The notes below the pieces were generated by a model. It worked only from the letters and a program-made list of their open reading frames with translations, was not told where the DNA came from and did no database searches. DNA of 64,000 bases from Mesocentrotus franciscanus. Lineage: Eukaryota; Echinodermata; Echinoidea; Camarodonta; Strongylocentrotidae. The stretch spans positions 54,711,271 through 54,775,270 of the forward strand of contig CP137666.1 of the NCBI GenBank assembly GCA_037976565.1, read 5' to 3'. Numbering within the stretch: position 1 is the stretch's first letter; the number at the start of each line of letters is the position of its first letter. The translations under genes and the position numbers were made by a program. Shown piece by piece: positions 35,931 through 47,932 of the stretch.

Positions 35931-36301
35931 AGAAAAAAAAATCTATAGAATTCTATACAGGAAACCGATTTCTATAGACAACCTAAAAGCTGTATAGAGA
36001 AGCGCGGACTCCACTTTTGAAAATAAACGTTTTTATAGAAATTTAGATCTATAGAAAACTTATTCTATAGAATTCCATAGAGGAAACTGATTTCTATAGA
36101 CAACCTTTAAAATTCTATAAGGAAGCGGGGACGCCATTTTTAAAAATGAACTTTTCTATAGAAATTTATATCTATAGAAAACTTATTCTATAGAAGTTTA
36201 TAGAGGAAACCAATTTCTATAGAGAATCCTTAAAAGTTCTATATAGAATCTGGAATGTTATAGAGTTCTATAGAATTCTATAAAACTTTTTTGTAAGGGC
36301 C

Positions 36302-37095
36302 GGGTGCTTCTCCCTTATATCTTTGGATACTTACTTGGATACTTGGTTGATTGGCCCTCTTGTCACATGGGAAGGGCTCTCAGTTTTAGCCACAGTGGGT
36401 GCAGACACTATGTTATGAGGTAAGCTGTTCCAGGGTTGGACCACTCGATTTGAGAAAAAGTGGCCAGCTATTTTTGTGCGAGTACGTCTTTGGAAAAGCT
36501 TTTTAGTATGACCTCTTGTTCTTTATTTGGAGCAGAGAAGAACTTTTCTGAATTATTTCTATATATGTCATGAAGATATTTGTAAGTATCTATCAAGTCC
36601 GTCTTCTGTCTCCTCTCATGTAAGGCCCTGATAACTCAATGTTGAGTTTCCTGTCACATTTTTTTCAGCTCATAATGAGGCAACTATTTCATTATTCATT
36701 ATTTGCAAGATTTCTTTATGTTAACCTTTTTACGAACATATTTTTTTCTTTGCCTCAGAGGATTTATTAGGTATACATGGTTTACATTCAAAGATACAAT
36801 GATACTGTACAAATCAAACTTACATAATCACAAAGCATCATAATTGGCATAAAAAAGAGTTGAAATAATTATTAACATACAAATAATACTTTTTACGAAC
36901 ACTTAATTCATTTTGTTGGTTCAACTTGTGTATTTCCAGTTTGTTAACTTAATACATGCATGAACCTCTCATTAATACACATTGTTAGTATATCTTGGTT
37001 ATTTTCATGAATACACAGAACATCAAATATTGTAAAAATAAACCATGCACACATATACATGCTATAAATCCAAATAGAACAGTACTTTTAATAGT
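36302..37095. other. Retroelement-like 3' ends, no gene
   Basis: AT-rich. The part at 36750-36880 resembles non-LTR 3' tails (TTTATTAGGTATACATGGTT). Nothing coding in frame. Confidence 0.35.
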
Positions 37096-39802
37096 AACTA
37101 GCAGGACCCGTGGAAAATCCATGGGATTCTAGGGAGGGCGGGAGGGTTGTAAATAGATATGTGCTATCAATTTTTTTTTAAATAATTTTTTATTATAATT
37201 ATTTATATATATTTTTTTAAAGATAATTTCTATGTTAGATGATATATTTTCAATATATAATCTTTTTTTTTTTTTTTGCGAATTTTTTTTTCCTTCTATT
37301 TTTCAAATTTTATTTATCTTGTTTGTGTACTTTTATTATTTAATTTCTTCTTTTTATTTTAATGCACATCGCATACAGGTACATGCAGTGGCCGCCTGGC
37401 CTGCATAAATGCATGCTCCTGCCGGTGCAGTGCCTACAAAGCATATAATCGAAGAAGCGCGCCAAAACTTGACCTAGCTGTCCACCCGGGGTCAACGTAG
37501 CATGCGAATCCAGATAGGCGCAGCCTGGCTGGAGAAGGGAGCATAAACAGTAAACCGTGGAACTGCGTTTACGATGAGCATTTCAAATCGCTCATTCTGC
37601 CTTCAAAATTGAGCATAAACGCACCCTTAGTGATCTCTTATTTCAAACATGCATAACTTCCTTACTATTGGTCCGATTCATTTCAAATTTTTGCCATTCT
37701 GTTTCTCTTGTTTTTCTGCTTTCATTCAAATCAAATTATTACAAGGGTTGGATTGCCCTTTAAAGAACGTTCTTGATTTTGACAATTAAGCCTCTGAGTA
37801 TATGCTACTTAAGCAATCATTACGGACCGGTCAAATACCTCAAGATTGGAAAGATGCAAACATCACACCCCTTTTCAAGAAAGGATCACGACTAGTGCCA
37901 AGCAATAATAGATGAGCCTCTCTTACAAGTCAAATGGTGAGGACTTTCTTGGAGAAAATTATTTGTGACAAGTTAACTGAACATGCATCAATCAATTCTA
38001 TAATTTCATGCCATCAGCATGGATTTCAACAAGGATGTTCGTGTACTAGGCCTACTCAACTCCTGGAGTGTCTTTACGACTGGACCAATTAGGCTTTTGA
38101 TGATGAGACTGAGGAAGGAGTAGACATTATATATCTCGATTTCCGAAAGGCTTTCGACTCAGTTCCACATCGACTGCTTCTGTACAAATTGAAACAACTC
38201 GGAATACATGGACAAGTATTGGATTGCATGGATAGAGAGCTTTCTTGAAGGACGCAGGCAGAGAGTTGTTCTTAGTGTACGAGACGCTTTTTCTGTTTTA
38301 CGTAAATGACATTCCGGAAATGGTGACCTCTACAGCTAAGATGTTTGCTGACGACACAAAAGTGTATATAGATGGATCAGGACAAAACATGATTGTGATA
38401 TTCTCCAAGATGATCTGAATGCACTTGCGGCATGGTCCAAGCTCTGGCTGTTAGATTTCAATATTGAAAAATGTGTGGTACTGAGAATTAGAGGTGCATT
38501 GCAGTACTGTTATTCCATGAACGGAAAGATCCTTCAAGAGGTTTCTCATCACAAAGATCATGGGTGTTATTATGACGAATAATTTGTCCCCATCAACGCA
38601 TGTTCCTAATTGGCACAAAGGCCGTCCGATTTTTCGCGTAAAATCTTTACTTTGAAAATATTTATACAAATTCTGTGAACCATGCCAACATAATCATAGT
38701 CCAAGCTTCTGCTTTATTGGTCTTTTCATGAAAACTACATTAAAATCGCAACAATAGTAACGCAAATAGATTGTAATTGTCGAGACCATATAACTGACGA
38801 GAAGGTAAATTCAGCGAGCTTACGTAATTTCAAATGCCTCCGCACGGGCAACTCCCGCGGTGTCAGGCCAGTCACGGCGCTCACTCCATGCAATGTACTG
38901 CTGTACCTGTATAGCGTGTATTTTGATCCTTCAATGTTTCATGTTTGAGCCGTGCAATTGTTGTTTTCTTTTATTTCTTTATTGAATGTGATGTGAATGT
39001 GAGTACGGTACATGCTATTACAGAAGTGTCCAAGGAATGATAGGCCTACAGGTGGAAGGGATATAAAACAAATATACAATGACTCATTCTCGGAACAAGC
39101 TAAAACTATTCGCACTCAGGAACATCAATGGTGCCATGATGTTCTCTCTCAGGCTGCGATGGCCCTCGGGAGAATATAATACGATTTAATGTTCCTTCGA
39201 TGCGAATAGTTTTAGTTAGATCTTCGAGTCACTTCGAGTGTCATTGTATAGGCCCCTATTTGTATATTTGTATATTATTTCATTGTAGGACTAAATTAAC
39301 TTAGCAATGTGTGAAAATAACCAAAATGATAATGGGAATGAAGTGCGTGAGAACAATATTCGTATAGGATAACGAGAGTGAGGATCCGGGAAAGGGATAG
39401 TGAAAATAATAGGAACGAAGTGACGACAATAATCGTAAATAACGAAAGTGAAAACGAAAGTAAAATCCAAAATATCTGCATCAATTTTAATTACAAATTA
39501 TTGACTTCACAGTTTTCTTCCAATTTTCAAGTTTTATTACATGATTCAGATTTAAAAAAAAAAATTCAACACGATACATGGGACAGCAAACAAAAGGTTG
39601 GTATTCTAACGAGTAAAATATTAATGAAAAGAAGAAGAAAAAATATAAAATGATAAAAAGTAGGCCTATACAATGAAAAGAAATAATATCATCTAGCACA
39701 GAAATTATTATTTTTATTTTTTCTGTTAGCACATTATATCTATTAACAACACCCTCGATCCCCCCCCCCCTTTCCGTGGATTTTCCACGGGTCCTGCTAG
39801 TT
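37096..39802. mobile_element. 2.7-kb element with AACTAGCAGGACCCGTGG inverted ends
   Basis: The terminal 26 bp are an almost perfect inverted repeat, and the ends fold again on themselves (CCCGTGGAAAATCCATGGG). The interior contains LINE reverse-transcriptase sequence and a hairpin at 39105-39220 around TGCGAATAGTTTTA. No DNA transposase is seen. Confidence 0.65.
37780..38480 (+). pseudogene. LINE reverse-transcriptase fragment (CR1/L2-like)
   Basis: Conceptual translation with several frame breaks gives TGQIPQDWKDANITPLFKKG, then IIYLDFRKAFDSVPH and MFADDTKVY. These are non-LTR reverse-transcriptase blocks including the FADD catalytic motif. Frameshifts and in-frame stops make it non-functional. 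Upstream sequence is a MITE-like end GGGTTGGATTGCCCTTTAAA. Confidence 0.8.
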
Positions 39803-40505
39803 GTAGATTTTCACATGAACTGGAAACACCTTTATGATGACATCATTTAAACGCGTTGTCAAATGATTTATGATTTAGTTTATGCTTCCCCAGAAACCGT
39901 CTTTTTGGAGAAACGCTAATCCAAAACGCACCTTTTTGTGAGTTTATGATTGCCGTTTATCGAAAATGAGAAAGGAGGCAACCGTGTTTTGAACTAATCG
40001 CGTAACAAAAGCCTCATTATGGCCTGAAAGAGTTGAGCATAAATGTACCCTAAGTCTATGCGAATCTCAAATTGGTAGTTCGGTCAGTGGATTTTGACGT
40101 AGGACGTGTACAAAAATATCATTAATTTTCTGTTTTTCTCGTAAGTTCCTTCTTACTTTAATAGAGCACTACTCAAATTATGTTACTGTATAGATAGCAT
40201 ATTATTATAGGTCCTCTAAAAAGAATAGACCTTCCTAAGCCATGAATTTTAGAAAAAATTTAGATTTTAGTCATTTTTAAGTTGGAACAGATGGGAAAGT
40301 AGTCCGGCACTACATCACATTGAGATTACCGCTTCAGCCAATTTGAAGTGCCTATACGTATAGTGATTACAACTTTTAAAAAATCCTAACTTTCTTATTT
40401 TTAGTCAGATTTAATTGAAACTTTCATCAGTTTGACGGCTTCTCCTATTTTTCTGCTTTCTTTTTTAATAGAGTAATATAGTTGTCTATTTGGGTTGGAT
40501 TTCCC
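39803..40505. other. Repeat-derived spacer
   Basis: Contains blocks shared with 37560-37765, for example GAGCATAAA..CACCCTTAG and GGGTTGGATTTCCCTTTAA, in the same orientation. No gene. Confidence 0.45.
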
Positions 40506-40509
40506 TTTA

Positions 40510-41525
40510 AGATATTGACATGTATCCTGTCGGGACCACATGATTTATTCAAGTGGAATTCGTACAGTTTTTCACGAACAGTATTTTCACAGAGAAATCA
40601 ATGTCATAGATAGGATTTATGTCAGAGGTTTTCGGAATCTGAACAGAAGGAAGCTGCTGATCAACTGCTTCAGTCTTCAATACAGTCACGAAAAAGTCAT
40701 TTAGAATTTCTGCCTTATTTTGATCATCTGTTATCTTAATACCATCATGCTCCAAAACCTCAACACTTGCTGAAGATCGTGAAAAATGTCACGCATAATT
40801 ATAGAGTTTCTTGGGTTCTGACTTGATCTGGTCAATCAAAAACGTCTCATAATCCATTTTCGCTTCACGCATTACTTGATCAGTATGAGACTTTAGATGG
40901 TCATATTGTTCCTGGTGAGCATGAAGACTAGTTTTTCTAGCTTTCACAGCTGCTGCCCTCTTCGCTTTCTTGGCTCGTTTCACCGACCTGTATCCCATCC
41001 ATGGTGGCTTATGACGTTGTCCTGATTTCACCAGCTTGGTTAGAATAAATTTCTCTATCCATTCTTGATACTTATAAGTTTAAAAATCTCCCATATTTCA
41101 TCAACGTTACTTGAAGAGAATTTCCCAGTCCGTAGCCAGAACCTCTGCTGCAAAAGATGCATAATCGATCTCCCTTTGGGTATAAGTAGATTTTACGTTC
41201 TTGCAATACAATACGTGGCACAGGTATTCTCAATTCCGAAAGTACACTGTTATGGTCACTAGCTCCTAGTTTGTCTCCAATTTTGACTGAATGTACAATA
41301 TCTGGATTTCCTGTGAGAGCCAAGTCGAGAATGAATTGTCTCCTCTGAACTCCTCTGTACGTAGGTTCTTTAACTAGCTGAAACAGCATGTCGTCTTCAG
41401 TACAAGCTAAGAATTGATTTGATAAAGTACTGTTGTGTGCATGGGCTTCATTGCTGTTCCAATCAATGTCTCTGGAGTTAAAATCTCCAACAATAACAAC
41501 ATTATCTGTATCAATGCTGTTTACT
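40510..41525 (-). pseudogene. LINE endonuclease and linker fragment, same family type as the RT fragment
   Basis: The minus strand encodes VGDFNSRDIDWN (EEP endonuclease), LGASDHNSVLSEL (the SDHN motif), a basic linker, and DDQNKAEILNDFF followed by KSCGPDRIH, which normally sits just before the reverse transcriptase. Frames shift several times. It ends at a MITE-like end, and the expected continuation (LLKQSLRTGQIPQDWK) is found on the opposite strand at 37790. Confidence 0.8.
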
Positions 41526-41529
41526 TTTT

Positions 41530-42060
41530 ACTTTTTCAGCCATTATCTATCCACTGCAGAATGAAGGCCTCAGCATGCTGTCTCCAAATGACTCTGTTCA
41601 GTACCTGTTGGTACCAATTAATTAACCTTTCCCCAGTACTGTTGCAGCTCATCTCTCCATCTTTTTCTTTAGCGTCCCCTGTTACGTTTTCCCTCATAAT
41701 GGTGTCCAGTGAGTGATTGCTGCACTCCAGCGATTATCATACCTACGGCTGATGTGGCCCGCCCAATTCCATTTTCTTCTTTTCACTGTTTCAAGGATGT
41801 CCTGGACTTTCGTTTAATTGTTCCCTGATCCATTTGTTTGTTTTTCTGTCTTTGTATGTGATATTTAGGATACTTCTTTCCATGTTGTGTTGAGATGCTG
41901 CTAGCTTTCTTTCCATTTTTGACGTTAGTGTCCATGTTTCTGCAGCGTATGAGATTGCTGGGATGATGCACTGGTTATATACTTTCCTTTTCAGGCATAA
42001 TGGCAGTTTGCCTTTCATGATGGTGCTGTATCTGTGTTTCGGTAGCCGTAAGTTCTCATC
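41530..42060 (-). pseudogene. LINE C-terminal fragment, second element
   Basis: The minus-strand frame at 41791-42018 reads KVYNQCIIPAISYAAETWTL, then RDRKTNKW-like text and ESPGHP. This is typical of the region after the reverse transcriptase in RTE/Jockey-like LINEs. The frame then decays. Confidence 0.7.
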
Positions 42061-42956
42061 GAGCGGTCCTGTTTAAATGGTGAAATCTCACACAAAAGAC
42101 TAGATATGGACTACATTGTGGATTGTGCTAACTCTCAATCTCTGAACTGATTTATTCACATAAAACACGGTTGCCAAGGGCAATTGCGCATGCGTACAAC
42201 GCTGCTACAATAATCATGAATATCATGCTATATTCATACATCCTCCCTTTTTTGGAAGACAAATTAACTCTGCATTCTTTTTAGCATGAGAAAGATATAT
42301 AACTCTCATTCGTCATATTTTATGCATTTACCAGAACAAAATCACAAGCTGATTGAATTTGGTTCGTGTCATCTGTAGATGTATTACTTCAGAAACTAAT
42401 TAAGACCTGTTTATATAAGTACATGTAATATCATATCTTAATAAGACGAATAAAATGACTTTGACTCTTATCTTTGTGTCACTCTCCTTAATACAACGGT
42501 TTTCTCTAATATGGCATTATGACAAAACAAATACCTTTCATTATTAACTGATAACATAATTGACAGTCTCGTCTCAATGCATGTAAACACAATTCACTTC
42601 CAAACTTTCCATCAGTCATTAAGATAGTTTACTTGCATATTTGTTTAACACAGTAACAATCAACACACTATATAAAATAATAAAGTAGTTCCAGCGAACT
42701 ATTGCAAAAATGATGCAAATATAGGAACAAACCATTATACAATTATCTTTATGCTGACTAAGAGAACATTTAGAAGAATCTTTCATCTTTTGACATAATC
42801 ACCATCTCTTTGGTGGTCTGCTTGGTGGTCCAGATCCACGTGGTTTCAGAAGGCTGGACGTGGTTGGTAGGAGTGTCCTTGTTCTCCTGCCGTGTAGCCT
42901 CTGGGCTGGGCTGCTCTCTACCCCTTGGTTTGGAGTGTTCCGTAGTTCCAACATAG
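42061..42956. other. Probable 3' part and LTR of a degraded gypsy element
   Basis: Starts TGTTTAAATGGTGAAATCTC and contains ATACATCCTCCCTTTTTTGG, like the post-integrase untranslated region of the element at 50912-56329. No second LTR is visible. Confidence 0.4.
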
Positions 42957-43290
42957 CTATAGGTATGGATCAGTCTTGGATTGCGCAGTCTTCTTCAAGA
43001 GTCTCTTGGCGGCTTTGACTGCTAATTCCACCTTCCCGTTCGCTTGGCTGTGTCTGGGGGATATCGTGTAGTGGTCGAACTCCCATTTTCTTGCGAATTT
43101 AGCGAACTTCTCAGACGAGAACTGTGTCCCATTGTCACTTACTACGATGCTTGGGATCCCGAATCTTGCAAAGTGGTTCTTCAGTTTCCTTATTACCGCC
43201 ACGCTACCCTTACCGAAAAGCATGGAGCTAAAAGACTGCGAAAAGGCAGGCCTGCTTATAGCCTGCCTCAATACCTGCTTTTTGACTACA
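42957..43290 (-). pseudogene. Ty3/gypsy integrase core fragment
   Basis: The minus-strand frame carries RFGIPSIVVSDNGTQFSS and SPRHSQANGKVELAVK, two of the three parts of the DDE integrase catalytic core. Reverse transcriptase and N-terminal integrase are absent. It differs in sequence from the integrase at 53865-54284. Confidence 0.8.
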
Positions 43291-43520
43291 TAATTTGCAT
43301 GCTAATCTAAAAGGCATGCAGGCTAACATAAATGAAGGTAATCGATCACCATCACTTATCAGTATTAGGCTTCTATTGGTAAATCGACGGGTAGAAGAGC
43401 TAGTGATATATTGTTACTTCATAATCATAGAGATACATACTTAGTAAGTATATATCTCTCTAGGTTCATAATCAATACTTGCAAGTGTCCACCATTAGTT
43501 ACATGACTATCTCGGTTGCA

Positions 43521-45865
43521 TTAACTCCATCACAAAGATTATTTGAAGTGAATTCAAGAATGTATTTTGTCTATTTATAAGCACGTACACGTATATATAA
43601 TAAATATATACATGTTGTTTCTTGGTTAGTAATCATATAATCAATATATCTATTGCTAAAACATGAATTGTAAGTGTAACATGGTCAGACAAATAATCTA
43701 TTGGTCAATAATTGCCGAAGGAAAATACAAATCACAAAATTGATGTGCATTGTCATAATTTGCTTAACAAATCATGATAAATGTATTTTTCTGTAACACG
43801 TGTAAAGTAATAATGAATATTCATGAGATACATAGATCTGTTGGTTTCTGTTGGTTTCTATTGGTTTCTATTGGACTTATTGTAGTCAGGTGGCTAAGCG
43901 TCAAATTTATCGACTATCGTTACATGCCGGATAAAAGCACCATTTTTGGTACAGGGCTTCCTTAGGACCTACTAAACGATATTAGGCTAGGAGCCCCTGG
44001 CAAAAAATTCAATTTAAGGGTGTTGGGGCGGGGGCGACTTTTTGGAGCCCCCAACTAATTTTATAACATTGATTTGTTGTACAAATGCCATTTTCTGGTA
44101 CAGGGCTTCCTTAGGACCTACTGAACGATATTAGGGTAGCCTAGGAGCCCCCGGCAAAAATATCATATAAGGGTGTGGGGCGGGGGCGTCGCCTTGTAGC
44201 CCCAAATAATTTAGAAGGTAATATAACATTGATTTGATGTTGTACAAATGCCATTTTTGGTACAGGGCTTCCTTAGGACCTACTGAACGATATTAGGGTA
44301 GAAGCCCTTGGCAAGAATATCATATAAGGGTGTGGGGCGGGGTGTCGCCTCGTAGCCCCCAAATAATTTAGAAGGTAATATAACATTGATTTATTGTTGT
44401 ACAAATGCCATTTTTGGTACAGGGCTTCCTTAGGACCTACTGAACGCTATTAGGGTAGGAGCCCCCGGCAAAAATATCATATAAGGGTGTGGGGCGGGGC
44501 GGGGGCGTCGCCTTGTAGCCCCCAAATAATTTAGAAGGTAATATAACATTGATTTGATGTTGTACAAATGCCATTTTTGGTACAGGGCTTCCTTAGGACC
44601 TACTGAACGATATTAGGGTAGAAGCCCTTGGCAAGAATATCATATACAGTAAGGGTGTGGGGCGGGGGCGTCGCCTCGTAGCCCCCAAATAATTTAGAAG
44701 GTAATATAACATTGATTTTTTGTTGTACAAATGCCATTTTTGGTACAGGGCTTCCTTAGGACCTACTGAACGATATTAGGGTAGAAGCCCTTGGCAAGAA
44801 TATCATATAAGGGTGTGGGGCGGGGGCGTCGCCTCGTAGCCCCCAAATAATTTAGAAGGTAACATAACATTGATTTGATGTTGTACAAATGCCATTTTTG
44901 GTACAGGGCTTCCTTAGGACCTACTGAACGATATTAGGGTAGCCTAGGAGCCCCCGGCAAGAATATCATATAAGGGTGTGGGGCGTGGTGTCGCCTCGTA
45001 GCCCCCAAATAATTTAGAAGGTAATATAACATTGATTTATTGTTGTACAAATGCCATTTTTGGTACAGGGCTTCCTTAGGACCTACTGAACGCTATTAGG
45101 GTAGGAGCCCTTGGCAAAAATATCATATAAGGGTGTGGGGCGGGGGCGGGGGCGTCGCCTTGTAGCCCCCAAATAATTTAGAAGGTAATATAACATTGAT
45201 TTGATGTTGTACAAATGCCATTTTTGGTACAGGGCTTCCTTAGGACCTACTGAACGATATTAGGGTAGAAGCCCTTGGCAAGAATATCATATAAGGGTGT
45301 GGGGCGGGGGCGTCGCCTCGTAGCCCCCAAATAATTTAGAAGGTAATATAACATTGATTTTTTGTTGTACAAATGCCATTTTTGGTACAGGGCTTCCTTA
45401 GGACCTACTGAACGATATTAGGGTAGAAGCCCTTGGCAAGAATATCATATAAGGGTGTGGGGCGGGGGCGTCGCCTCGTAGCCCCCAAATAATTTAGAAG
45501 GTAATATAACATTGATTTGTTGTTGTACAAATGCCATTTTGGTACAGGGCTTCCTTAGGACCAACTGAACGATATTAGGGTAGGAGCCCCCGGCAAAAAT
45601 ATCATATACAGTAAGGGTGTGGGGCGGGGGCGTCGCCTCATAGCCCCCAAATAATTTAGAAGGTAATATAACATTGATTTGTTATTGTACAAATGCCATT
45701 TTGGTACAGGGCTTCCTTAGGACCAACTGAACGATATTAGGGTAGGAGCCCCCGGCAAAAATATCATATAAGGGTGTGGGCAGGGGAATCGCCTCGTAGT
45801 CCACAAATAATTTAGAAGCGCTAAGGTAATATACCATTGGGTTTTGTTGTACAAACGCCATGGGG
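43521..45865 (+). repeat. Duplicated segment and ~12-unit tandem array of 157-164 bp
   Basis: After 400 bp shared with 35337-35690, units containing GGTACAGGGCTTCCTTAGGA, GAACGATATTAGGGTAG, AAGGGTGTGGGGCGGGGGCG and CCCAAATAATTTAGAAGG repeat from about 43925 to 45865. Two unit variants alternate (GGAGCCCCCGGCAA versus AGAAGCCCTTGGCAA). Confidence 0.9.
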
Positions 45866-45985
45866 CCTTCAATCACACATATATAATAGTTATGCCGGGG
45901 GCTCCTACCCTACCATCATTCAGCAGGTCCTAATGAAGCTCTGTACCAAAAAATTGCATTTGTACAACAAGAACTCAATGCTATA
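45866..45985 (-). repeat. Inverted partial unit closing the tandem array
   Basis: Reads GCCGGGGGCTCCTACCCTA, then CAGCAGGTCCTAATGAAGC, the reverse complement of the array unit. The array therefore ends in a small inverted repeat. Confidence 0.75.
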
Positions 45986-46054
45986 TAGCATGATTTTCAG
46001 GTTCATGTGACGAATAACTATTTTTCCCCCTTTTTTTTCTTCTTCTCCAATCAG

Positions 46055-46311
46055 ACCTTACACTCTACATTGTTGAATCTTTGGCTAGCTATTTAACCAT
46101 CATGGTTTCAGTGGCTGCCGTGGCTCTTACGGCCATTGTAGTGACCCTAGTTGTCTTCATCGAACGGCTGAGGAAGAGAAGACGGGCTGGAATGTCCTTT
46201 AGGAGTGAGCATGTCATTGTCTTTACTCGCTACCCAGAACCTGGTACAACAAAGACAAGACTCATTCCTGATCTTGGGGAAGCAGCAGCTGCTACCCTTC
46301 AGCTTTGCTTG
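46055..46311 (+). CDS. Copy 2 exon 1: 5' UTR, start codon, membrane anchor, FTRYPEPG
   Basis: A long pyrimidine tract and TCCAATCAG acceptor precede 46055, so there is an upstream non-coding or coding exon. ATG 46102 in ATCATGG context opens a helix of A/V/I/L/T residues (2-20) followed by RLRKRRR, a signal-anchor whose basic side would place the catalytic domains in the cytosol. The frame is open upstream of this ATG, so an earlier start is possible. The donor is GTTAGT. Confidence 0.8.
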
Positions 46312-46402
46312 GTTAGTACAGTGAAACCTGTCAGTGTCTACAAAGACCACTCAAGATAGAAAAATAGAAAAATTGTCTTTATAAGCAGATGGTCTCTTTT
46401 AA

Positions 46403-46560
46403 AGATGCTATGTTCCTTTTGCAGCCAACATCAAATTCTGTAGAACTTTTCAGGAATTATGAATATGTCATGTATGTCTTATCTGTGAAATTTGCTGTGA
46501 AAATGCTGTTGGAATTTAACCTTTTCATATTTTTTGACCTGTAAATGGGACATAGTACCT
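46403..46560. repeat. Internally deleted TTAA MITE in intron 1 of copy 2
   Basis: Keeps both ends of the 534-bp MITE of copy 1 but lacks about 380 bp of its middle. Confidence 0.65.
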
Positions 46561-46861
46561 GTAATACATGTTTCAATGAGAAAGATTGTTCAAGGGAACC
46601 CCCCCCCCAAAAAAAAACAACAACAACAACAAAATTATAGACAGGTGTTCCTGGTGGAGATTGTTATAACTTTATATCTTGTTTAGATAAGCAAACTATC
46701 CAAATATAAATATATATATATATTTAAACCATAGTCTGATCAATTATTAGAAAAAGTTCTTATGATTGTATTTAGGATGAAGAACGTAAGCAGATAATTA
46801 TATTTTCCTACATTTTACTACCTTTTTCACTTAAAGACTCTAATCTGCATTTGATTCTCAG

Positions 46862-47092
46862 ACCAATCATATTCTAGAGGTTCTTCAGTTGGTACAAGCC
46901 AAGCGACCATGGGTTTCAGTTGAGATCGAGTACATTGGAGGCACAAAGAAACAAGTCAACTACTGGCTCAGCAGCCATCGCAGAAGGCGACTACGATGTC
47001 GCTGGTCTGAGCAGATTGGTCAGGGACTAGGGGAGAGAATGGTCAATGCATTTCATGCAGCCTTTGCAAGGAAGAAGCAGAGAGTCATATTG
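46862..47092 (+). CDS. Copy 2 exon 2
   Basis: Same length and phase as copy 1 exon 2. Two replacements are visible: K to E in VEI(K/E)YIGG, and R to H in NAF(R/H)AAF. Confidence 0.85.
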
Positions 47093-47773
47093 GTAAGTGT
47101 GTAGCCATTAAACCTCTTGACACAAGACTTAACCTCTCCTGTGTGTGTTACTAAGATTTTGAACAGTTATAAAAAAATATTTTTCATGTGTAAAATTTTG
47201 ACTCGCAATGTATGTTTCATGATTAAATTGGGTATGAAATATATCCTGTGAGAATAAACTTTGCAAGGAGGGCTTACAGTGTTCTGTGTTGAGACCATAA
47301 ACAGCTATTTTAGTCTCAGTGTATCATTAAAAACTCTAATTCTTGGGCAGAATTTGCCACCCAATTGGCATGTAAAGGGTTAAGATTTAATTGCATACCT
47401 GGTATATCTTGTTCTGGTAATGATAGGGTTTGCTAATCATAATACCCAGTTGAGCCAGCGATTTTGTTTTATGAGACTCTGTTCACATTCCCTCTTACAT
47501 GTACCAAGAAAAACATATTCTAAACATTTGTATTGATAAAGCAGTATAAGCAAACATTATTGTTACAGATGAATGATACATGAGTATTTATTTCCCCCCA
47601 AGTGAATGTGATTTCCAGTAAGTTGTCATGATTAATGTACTCATTTACTGCATGCTAAACTATTCAGAATAATTTTATACTACTTTCTCATCAAGCACAG
47701 CTCTATTAATAGAACTCTAGATTAGCTTTTCATCAAAATCTTGTCATATCTGTTCCTTTTCAATCCATCACAG

Positions 47774-47932
47774 ATCGGGAGTGATATTCCAGCAATCGAT
47801 GCTGATACCATCTGTTCTACCTTCGACAAGTTGTCCCTTGGATCCTGTAACATGATATTGGGACCTGCTAAAGATGGGGCTACTACCTGGTTGGGCTGAG
47901 TCAAAACGAGGGAGAAGAAACTATAGATCTTG
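47774..47932 (+). pseudogene. Copy 2 exon 3, one G deleted in DGGYY
   Basis: 159 nt against 160 in copy 1. Loss of one G in the GGGGG run shifts the frame inside KDGGYY and reaches TGA within 30 nt. Confidence 0.85.

Larger units (their letters stand above)
33668..36301. mobile_element. 2.6-kb inverted-repeat element made of palindromic TTCTATAGAA units
   Basis: The left end CCTTACAAAAAAGTTCTATA and the inverted right end CCTTACAAAAAAGTTTTATA match over about 30 bp. Inner flanks (33680-33850, 34470-34690, 35935-36290) are arrays of TTCTATAGAATTCTATA, each unit self-complementary. Nested inside are a three-unit repeat with GCCTCCGC ends (33851-34475), a TTAA MITE and two ~160-bp units. Confidence 0.7.

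Noticed and set aside
37780..41525. Twin-priming as the explanation for the inverted LINE halves
   Set aside because: Twin priming puts the inverted 5' part upstream of the 3' part; here it lies downstream, and MITE ends mark both junctions.
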